Origin: Phoronis ovalis
Taxonomy: Eukaryota > Phoronida > Phoronidae
NCBI GenBank assembly: GCA_028565635.1
Contig: JAOXYB010020693.1
Coordinates: 1,554 to 17,454 of the forward strand
Length of the DNA: 15,901 nucleotides
Direction: 5' to 3'
Shown: positions 8,546-15,901 of the stretch, one piece after another
Position numbering within the stretch: the first letter of the stretch is position 1
Layout of the letters: each line of letters opens with the position of its first letter
Position numbers and translations under genes: made by a program
Notes under the pieces: model-generated
The model's database searches: none
Seen by the model: the letters and a program-made list of their open reading frames with translations, nothing else
What the model was told of the DNA's origin: nothing

Positions 8546-10930
8546 AATTGTCATGTCTTCATTAAGAACGAACACAATATCTTGTCTGCGCCTATCACGA
8601 GGTGACGCTGCACTTCAGTTTTGCTTTGCTGGTTGAAAATTCTGTTGTATGTGCAACCATGACTATTTATAACTGAAATTGTTGGAACTAATCAATATCA
8701 GCTCAATCAAAAATTTTAAAAACAAAAGGCGAAACCAAATACATAACGAATAAAGAATAAATTGGAAACTTTCGCATGTATACAAATTTTAAAATTATTG
8801 CTAGCCCATATTTTGATTTGAGCATGAAGTAACGTGTATGAGAAATATTAAGTGACATGTGAAACAACATGAATATCACTTGTTCGTGATGACAGTTGTG
8901 CAATAATGCAAATTAAAGCACCCTTTTCCTGTGATTATCTGAGTGTAATACAAATGATCCACGATTATCTCCAGCTTCAGTTTATTCCGTCTTACTTTTT
9001 GATATTGAATAACCACGTTCATAACTAGCCAACATAACAACCTACCATAAGACGCCCTCTTTGGAATACAATTTCTTTTTGTATGGTGCTATCTAAGATA
9101 TTTACTTGATAAACGTCCTTGAGTAAAAGTTATTTTGTTAGTTGTATAAAACATTATATATGCCACTTAGAATAGTCACTTTTAGCAATATAAGCCTTTT
9201 AATTATAAGCCCCCCATAAAAAAAATTCTTACGAAATAGAAACACAAGCCAAAGGCTTTAATTCAGATTTTCAAAAGCACATTTGCATGCAGTAGATATC
9301 ATACACATGTACGAAGGCATAAGCACAACTAATCGCACAATTCTCACTGCATGGTTCACACACATATATAACTAAACGGAGAATTAAGGAATTGAACGGG
9401 TTCCCCCTCCTGGTGCATATGTAAATAGTTTATTCGGATAAAAGTTTGTCTTACCAAAGCCCATAGTATTATAGACGTGTTAATCTAACTGGTTATTTAA
9501 ATTGTGGATTCAGAAAGCTAGTGACGAACAACATTACTATAGAAGTGTTAGAAGCATTGCTATTGACTAATAACAGAATGGAAAATGGATGTCAGTGCTC
9601 ATTAATGTTTAGTGATGATATTATAGCCGCAACGTGATCAATTTTTATTGTTTTTCTTCACACTCTAGTATAGTATTTATAGATATGATTCATGTTGTGA
9701 GAAAGCAACAAGAAATATCATCTTCTGCTGTGACTAGATATCTTGCCCCGTTTTTGTCCAATGTACTCTGTTAATTCTAAATGCGTTACAAGCGTTTTTA
9801 AAATTATTTTTATATTTTTACTGGATTTCTAAGACAAATTTAATGTGTGTCATTTACTGATTCTAAAGTACTGACAAAATTATTTACGTTCAATTCCAAC
9901 GTGAATTGCGACTTCGTGGTAACGAGATTTGTTTCTTTACTGAGAATTATTTTACTCCATCGCAGGATTCTTTATAAAGTCTACGAAAAGTGAGCGCGGA
10001 AAATCCCACGGTGTTTGATCACTTAATTGCACTTGGTAAATAAAATGGTACGTGAACAATTAAAAGTTAAAAACTAAGTAGATTTTTTGTGGGTGTCGCT
10101 AACAATTCTGTTAGATTAAGCAGTGTAATTAATTGCAAGTATTTATACTGAATAGCATTTAACCATTTAAGGCATGTATCTCGAGGGAGCTTAGATTTTC
10201 CGTTCTTTTCCTGATAAATAATTGGGACATCGATCAAAAATGTCATTTTCTGTTTGAAAACGTTAAAGAATTCTAAGTAAAAACATCTACAAACGCGTTT
10301 ATCGACTGTTTTTTTTTGGATGAAATAGATGTTTGCACAAGAACTAACCTTAGTAGTAGTTTTTGATGTTTACTGATAATGGTTCAATGTCTAGAGCACT
10401 AACTATATGGCATACAGTGTGTAGATGATATGATCGACACATTTTTTTAGAACTTTGAATATTTTTAGCGGGATATGGAGACTGCAGCTATAATGAAATA
10501 AAAAATTTGTTAATTTACATATTTTTGGAACATGGAGTGTTGTATACGCTGTTTAAAATCGTTAAACGCAAAATATTGACAAGCAAGACAATATCGTGAA
10601 CATTCGTGAAGATATATATAAAACGGTATTGTGCGTTTTGCATGTTTACCAGGACTAAAATTATTAATTGTGCCCAAGTGTCTAATATATACTCCAGTAA
10701 GTTGACATCGTTAGTCGACCTTAGCTAGTTTTATAACAGAACCATTGATTACAGAAATAATAATAAAGCATATCACTTAAGTTCACAATAAGAGGGAAAT
10801 ATTGACTAAATCCGCATGGTATTCGTAATGATGGAGTCTGTTTCGCTACTTGATACTCAAGAAATGGTACTTCCTAAATAACGATTTATGAAAACACAAG
10901 TTGGTAGCAGTAATAAAAAGTTGAAATGGA
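8546..10930. other. Long AT-rich stretch, no gene seen
   Basis: No frame is coding-like. The minus frame at 8703-8903 has no domain. Short plus-strand frames such as 9685-9774 (29 codons) and 10816-10881 (21 codons) lack supporting splice or family evidence. It may hold distal regulatory DNA for the gene starting at 11234, but I see no specific element. Confidence 0.4.
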
Positions 10931-10935
10931 TATAC

Positions 10936-11175
10936 TGATATGGCAATTTGAGACGGAATAACAGGAGAACGTAAAAAACATTTTATCTCAGGATTCAGGA
11001 TTTTTGTTTGAACTTAAGACGTTCAACATTCATGCGTTCCACCTAGCTCGTGTAGTTCTATCTAATTGGTTTATGAATGTTGATGATCAGATGCAATTTG
11101 AAGCAGTATAACGGAAGAAATTAAAAGAAATTTTCACGGTATATTATTGAAAACATTGAACATTCACTCGATCGT
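10936..11175. repeat. Degenerate direct duplication upstream of a first exon
   Basis: Two segments about 150 bases apart align over roughly 40 bases. Near 10940 it reads GGCAATTTGAGACGGAATAAC then AGGAGAACGTAAAA; near 11092 it reads TGCAATTTGAAGCAGTATAAC then GGAAGAAATTAAAA. Each is followed some 50 bases later by a related CAACATTCA/GAACATTCA block (11023 and 11158). They look like an old tandem duplication ending just before the exon at 11234. Similarity is judged by eye. Confidence 0.35.
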
Positions 11176-11233
11176 CATTCTTTCCATCACCTACGTTCTA
11201 CCTTCTTAATCTATGTGTACAAAGTGTACATAA

Positions 11234-11354
11234 TGTCATCGTCACAAACTAATTACGCAAATGGAGTAAATTCCAATGGTCGCGGCGACCTCTTTCCATG
11301 CCCGGACGATGTATTTGAGGAAGAGAAAAATACAGAATTTGATATCATACATAA
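11234..11354 (+). CDS. Coding first exon A of an unrecognised gene (partial)
   Basis: I do not recognise the product. An ATG with A at -3 opens 40 complete codons plus AAG, ending CATAAG then GTAAGTTC, a near-perfect splice donor; the exon ends after a whole codon (phase 0). The 41 residues begin MSSSQTNYANG, pass a GRGDLFPCPDDVFEEE patch and end EFDIIHK. They are hydrophilic and acidic, like a cytosolic N-terminal tail. Codon use and higher GC set it apart from its surroundings. There is no acceptor directly before the ATG, and pyrimidine-rich sequence upstream (about 11165-11205) could hold an initiator. No phase-compatible following exon was found in the window, so the gene body probably lies beyond the right edge. 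Exon B at 14635 also ends in phase 0. Confidence 0.6.
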
Positions 11355-11526
11355 GGTAAGTTCTTAGTAGCATACTTAATGACTGTACCTCCATTCGCTA
11401 TAGACACACTCAAACCCCGCATCTTGCTATAGGTATACAACAAATTGACAGAGCGATATTGTTATGTCTAGAATCCTTACAGACACTGAAGTTATTACTT
11501 CGTATAAAATATGACTTGTATATCAG

Positions 11527-11720
11527 ATGAGTGTTCAACGAACTTGGTTACCTTCTCAGTGTCCGGGGTGAGTCTCTCTCGCAAATTGCCCATGCTAGAC
11601 GAACGGGTGGTGAATATCTAACCAAACAGGTCCGTATAAAACGATTAAGGTGAATCTGCAACGATTGTATGTGATAACTGGAGGCTGTCAAGTAGCCCAC
11701 GGGTTCGGGAACCTGTTTGT
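11527..11720 (-). repeat. Probable interspersed-repeat fragment (SINE-like appearance)
   Basis: This GC-richer block contains GTGTCCGGGGTGAGTCTCTC, a CAAATTGCCCATGCTAGACG segment and a palindrome-like GGTTCGGGAACC at 11702-11713. Its texture differs from the AT-rich flanks and resembles interspersed elements I have seen in bivalve sequence; that is memory and unverified. The overlapping frames (minus 11548-11820, plus 11650-11853) are best treated as incidental. The orientation given is a guess. Confidence 0.35.
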
Positions 11721-11859
11721 GAATGTATATGCATATTTTTGGCATTACCAAAAAAAGTATATTTTTATTAATTATTTCAAAAACATGGTTCCCATTTTCC
11801 AGGGAATATCTCACTTTCAAAGTATATACAACAGGGAAGCAATCGTGATTTAGTATTAT

Positions 11860-13245
11860 TGCATTGGTTTAACATTCAGATCATGCAAATGTACAATAAA
11901 TATTCAGGCAAATATAGCTGGAGGTTTAGTTGAAAATTGACCACGATCCTAATTGATGAAAGAATATAAAAACTGGAAGTGACATCAAGTAACAAAACGA
12001 ACGGAATACTCATATAATCCGTTAGATAACAACGTATTTAGTTTCAATTACACTATTCAATGTATATGATAGTGTAGCACTGGTAATATTGGTGTGGAAT
12101 TCCGTCCATAATCAATATCATGTAGGCGGCTCTTATGCGTAATATATGCCGAGAATATATGTTTTCCTGAGGACTAAAATTTGTCTCGTTGAAGTAGGCT
12201 GTATCATTTACACACGATAGTTATGAGCAAATATAGCATCAGCCGGGGATCGGTACATTTTTTCTTTATGCCGATATAAAAGGTACAAGTCGAAATGAAT
12301 CCAAAGCTGTTTATTATTGGAAAGTAATGATACAGCTCATAATCCGAACACGACATGCGTATAGATTTAGCTATAGTAATAGAAGCCGGAAGCTAATATA
12401 TGTTGTTAAAATTAGACAACGTTCAAAGTTTGGTGAACACGAATATATCAAAGACCTCAGATGGCGCCACTGTGACTGTCCTTGATTGTTTTTCGAAGAG
12501 CAATCTAAAACTAGTATAGTAATGCAGATAGTTCCATTTCAAAATAAATTCTTACACAAATTTAAATGAATATGATGAAGTTGCTCTTGATCTAACTGGT
12601 TCAATGTAAATATTAATAAATGAATATAGCAACCCGATAGGTCTATCTCAAATCGATTTCAAGCTCACAAGTAGTGCTAAAAAGCACTACATGCAATGCT
12701 ACTTGCAGGTAAATTATTTATCCGCCCCTACAGCAGTACCGCACACTGCAACAAAAGCACAACAAAATGACGGAACCAAGTCATGTTCTCAACTTATAGT
12801 ATTAATATATATTTTATTCGACATGTATTTTAATGATAAAAGTATAATCTTCACTGATAATCTAGGGCGGAATCTCCATCCATAAAAGAATCGCAGAAGC
12901 AGCTGGGTACACCTGTAAACTTTTTTTTTTGGCATATATTTGCTAGGAAAAAGACAATAATTGAATATTATGTTTACATAAATGCTATTTTGTTAATAGG
13001 TGTTTTAAATTCTTAATTAGTTTATACTTTCTATGTGAAATGATGTCGGTGTCAACATCATGTTTCAAAATTGATATTCAATAGACTATGCATGTGTCTA
13101 CCTAATGGATTCCATACGAAGCTGCGCATACCATTAGTTAGTAGACTTTTTAATTAGATTTGAAGATGGAGACACGCAAGTACACTAATTCATGATGAAG
13201 GTTGAATATGCCTGAATAGACAAAAATATGTTTAAAATATTAGTT
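11860..13245. other. AT-rich stretch, no gene seen
   Basis: If exons A and B belong to one plus-strand gene, this is intron sequence. It contains a perfect small hairpin at 12671-12690. The plus frame at 12691-12885 has no recognisable domain, although its sixth codon is followed by a donor-like GTAAAT; that is not enough to call an exon. Confidence 0.4.
12671..12690. repeat. Perfect hairpin, 8-base stem with AAAA loop
   Basis: GTAGTGCT at 12671-12678 and AGCACTAC at 12683-12690 pair perfectly around AAAA. A competing pairing exists between CAAGTAG (12669-12675) and CTACTTG (12699-12705), so two alternative folds share one arm. There is no T-run behind it and no gene context, so its role is unknown. 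Confidence 0.5.
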
Positions 13246-13260
13246 TTAAAAGAGAAATAC

Positions 13261-13354
13261 CTTTTTCTTTGAATTGATATATTTTATTTGATCTCGTACT
13301 TTTCGTAGAACGATTCGTGGTTGTGCATTAATATTTTTGTCATAAACTTCTGTG
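13261..13354 (-). CDS. Possible orphan exon of an unrecognised gene
   Basis: A strong minus-strand acceptor (TTATTTTGTTTCAG) ends at 13355. One base then 31 open codons follow (TEVYDKNINAQPRIVLRKVR, then DQIKYINSKKK), reaching AAAAAG before GTATTT at 13260, a mediocre donor. Read through, the frame adds four codons and stops at 13248-13246. The peptide is charged and protein-like, with no family I can name. A second frame, phase-shifted, gives 22 residues from a CAG codon and stops in a sequence containing AATAAA, so a terminal exon in that frame is also possible. No partner exon could be established on either side. Confidence 0.27.
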
Positions 13355-13364
13355 CTGAAACAAA

Positions 13365-14630
13365 ATAATAAATTTAAAGAAACATTTATAATTATACAAC
13401 GTTAAAGTTTATTCAAAGATATGAAACTTATAAATAAATATCGTAAGATTACTTGGGTCTTCATCTAGGTACTATTTTGCATGCTCTGTTTGGTTAATAT
13501 ATTTTTCTTTTAACAGAAGAATTGACTGAAGGGGCAACTGGAAAATTGGTTGTTTTTTGTTATTAAGACTAATGCATTTATAAATGGGTATCAGGAATTT
13601 ATCCAATCACATCTTTCTCTTTGAATTTCAAACCAAGAAAAAAAACAGTCATTACTACAAAGTTTATGGTTGAATCCGATCATTGTAACCCAAACATACA
13701 TATTGTCCAAACTTATTAATAAATAACATTATCAGACTCAAAACAAAGCTTCACCTACCCACTCGATCACCTACCAAGTAATGATAAATGATACATCATA
13801 TAATGAATAAATCAGTAGCAATAAACTATACGATTATCGATGATGCATTGCATGGACTGATACGATATTAAAGAAACCTTTGCAAACGATCCCCCTGTAG
13901 TAACTCCCCAGTGAGAAAGGTTACTAGGCAAATCGCGTCATTAATTTTTCATAAACAAATGTTTATTTAATCAGACAAAAGTCACGATTTTATACTAATC
14001 TAGATTGATATTTTACCTAAGAGTCAGTTGTTTTAATCATTATGTTTTATTTTTACATTAATTTATCGACATAAGTACTGAGAGCGTTAAACTATACACG
14101 GCAGTAAATAAACTTGATGTGTGACGCGACAATGCTGCAAGGCAAAATCGAAACCTGTGAACTTTTACGGTAATAGCCTATTGCATTAGAAGCAATATGT
14201 ATCGTAACTAGCTGCGGATTGTATCTAAATCGTTAAACTTTGTACCTGATGCCTTAAGTGAGCATACAGAAGCAGTACAATAATATGCTGATTAAGTCGG
14301 ACAATTATTCGATCACTTGGGTATGAGTTGAATGCAAATAAGCAATAATTCGATGTAAATCAGCTGTGCGAGTTTGGAATATATCCTACCTGGGATCGGT
14401 TATCCTTCTATAACACAATGCATAATTAGACACTGGAACTACATTAATGTGATAATTATTTCATCAATATATGTCTACTAACATAGTTGAAAAGTGAAGG
14501 ATATGTGATGTGCTTAAATCACGCGAAAGATAAATGTTTCCGACATTAGACTTGCTTATAAATCTTTACAAAACGTTATCACCAGTGTAGTCATTTTTAA
14601 TTAAGAAACCTTGGAGATTGGTTTAGTTGA
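13365..14630. other. AT-rich stretch between putative exons, no gene seen
   Basis: A strong plus-strand acceptor (TTTTTCTTTTAACAG, ending 13516) precedes 16 open codons, but its phase does not fit the phase-0 ending of exon A. Clustered GGTAGGTG-like donors occur on the minus strand near 13755-13777. Nothing here joins into a coherent gene. It could include the promoter of exon B at its right end. Confidence 0.35.
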
Positions 14631-14634
14631 AAAT

Positions 14635-14679
14635 GACAACTCCTGAAGGAAGTGATTCCTATGAGCCCGACATTAGGGT
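14635..14679 (+). CDS. Coding first exon B, probable alternative start of the same gene (partial)
   Basis: ATG with A at -3 opens 15 codons (MTTPEGSDSYEPDIR), then GTAAGC, a good donor, at 14680. The exon ends after a complete codon, the same phase as exon A at 11234-11354. The peptide is short, acidic and Ser/Pro-containing, like an alternative cytosolic N-terminus. The bases before the ATG lack a proper pyrimidine tract (GATTGGTTTAG is the best acceptor-like site), which favours a first exon over an internal one; if it were internal, the phase would still be compatible with exon A. The protein family cannot be told from 15 residues. Confidence 0.45.
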
Positions 14680-14689
14680 AAGCTAGATG

Positions 14690-15901
14690 TACATTTCAAT
14701 CTTATCAGTCGCAATGGTTTTTGCCTAGAGTGTTTGTAGCTGCACTTTCTGAAGCAACATATTATTTTTCAAAAGTGACAACAGAGACTAATATAACTAA
14801 TTAAAGCTTGTTTCCTTTCGTTTACAACGTATCGAAAATGCATTGCATAATGTATGAAACAGTCATATAGAACATTTTTTTTGGGAAAAGACGTATTTGC
14901 ATTGCATTACTATGATAAAAGTGTCAAATGCATGCCTCAAAGCAAACTGAACAACATTGTCAGCGTCCCCTAACATGGCACGTATACATTTTGGATGTTT
15001 TACGACAAATACAACAATATACAAACGTTGACAAAACTGTTGCTACATTACATATGCAAATACAATTACCTTAAGTATATTGCCAATACCCTAGTCTGTT
15101 TACTAATAGCATATCTGATTTAATATTTATATTTCTAATATTGCGCGCTGTATTAAATATCATTAGTTTCATGGAAGATTAATATTTCGAAGCAATACAA
15201 AATGCAGTTCCCGACCTCAGTATATATAGCCATCTAGATTTAAATCCTTCTAGCATATGGGCCCCGGATATGGGGCTGATGATTTATAGACTATTACTAA
15301 CACGCTCTTCTATTTTGTAGATAGTATTAAACTAAAAGAATCACATTTTAATAGCAATTAAAACACAAGCAATTTACCCAAAAAACTTGACTTTCTGTAG
15401 AAGCTACTGCAAATCACTTTAAGCAGTTTCGAAAGATTGTGTGGTCAAGTAAATACACTACTTAGTCATATTTTACCCTCATAGAGTTATTCCTTCGCGA
15501 AATCTACTCTTTGATAGCTACATATGTACCTAGTACTAACGAACAGTGAGTTGTAAAATTTAATTCGAGACTGGTGTTGCATTTTTTTATAAGTCAATCT
15601 GCGTAATTAGTTAATTATTTGCAACAAAGAACAAAATATCTCGTAGTGTACGGAAAATAAAATTGTGTGTTTAAAGGTTCTTGTATCCATGGATTTATAT
15701 CTGAACTTGCGTAAACTCAATAGGCGATAATCTAGATTTTTTATAACACTAATGACACAATTTCAAACCTGATGGATAAAGATGTAGAAGATGCAAGTAT
15801 AATTTTATACCTTATAGTTTTCGGATTAATAAATAAGAATTTATAATTGCAACTAATACACCACAGATGTGATGATCATGTACAAAACAAACAAAATATA
15901 T
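14690..15901. other. AT-rich right end, probable intron, no exon seen
   Basis: A strong plus-strand acceptor (CTCTTCTATTTTGTAG, ending 15320) is followed by stops after only four codons in the phase that exons A and B would need, so it is not their shared second exon. No other coding-like block is visible. The shared exon of the putative gene is expected beyond 15901. Confidence 0.4.

Noticed and set aside
11548-11853. Overlapping 90-codon minus and 67-codon plus frames
   Set aside because: Both cross repeat-like sequence and have no recognisable domain; opposite-strand overlap points to incidental open frames.
13517-13567. Plus-strand acceptor at 13516 followed by 16 open codons as the exon after exon A
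   Set aside because: The open frame needs a phase that exon A does not supply, and phase 0 stops at the third codon.
1-15901. CRISPR arrays, bacterial operons, integrated viral genes
   Set aside because: No regular spaced repeats, ribosome-binding-site-led gene clusters or viral-type long frames are present on either strand.

Overview
The window reads as eukaryotic nuclear DNA from a marine-type invertebrate, most plausibly a lophotrochozoan such as a mollusc. It is strongly AT-rich, its genes are split by GT-AG introns, AATAAA signals follow genes, and it carries a eukaryotic tRNA with internal A and B boxes. The phylum is inferred from overall character and the Polycomb-type gene; no search was possible. 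There is no sign of bacterial operons, CRISPR or viral genes.

Region by region: 1-1555 is AT-rich with no supportable gene. 1621-3104 (minus) holds one complete five-exon gene for a Polycomb-group chromobox protein of 333 residues: N-terminal chromodomain, two AT-hook-like basic motifs, a PLDLS motif of the CtBP-binding type, and a C-terminal Pc box. Its last intron has a GC donor. Its upstream region has a perfect TGACGTCA palindrome. 3860-4131 (minus) contains a speculative two-exon small secreted peptide. 5317-5388 (plus) is a clean tRNA-Gln(TTG). 6748-8545 is a repeat-rich block: an approximately 1.06 kb unit with imperfect inverted ends, followed by two related foldback elements. 11234-11354 and 14635-14679 (plus) are two coding first exons ending in the same phase at good splice donors, best read as alternative first exons of one gene whose body lies beyond the right edge. 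Between them, 11527-11720 looks repeat-derived and 13261-13354 (minus) is a possible orphan exon.

The only complete protein gene is the chromobox gene. It would act in PRC1: the chromodomain reads H3K27me3 and the Pc box binds RING1. The tRNA gene is independent. The first exons at 11.2 and 14.6 kb suggest a neighbouring gene with at least two promoters; its product could not be recognised. I found no evidence of an undescribed multi-gene system. The most useful leads are the alternative first exons, the PLDLS/AT-hook layout with its GC-AG intron, and the foldback family.
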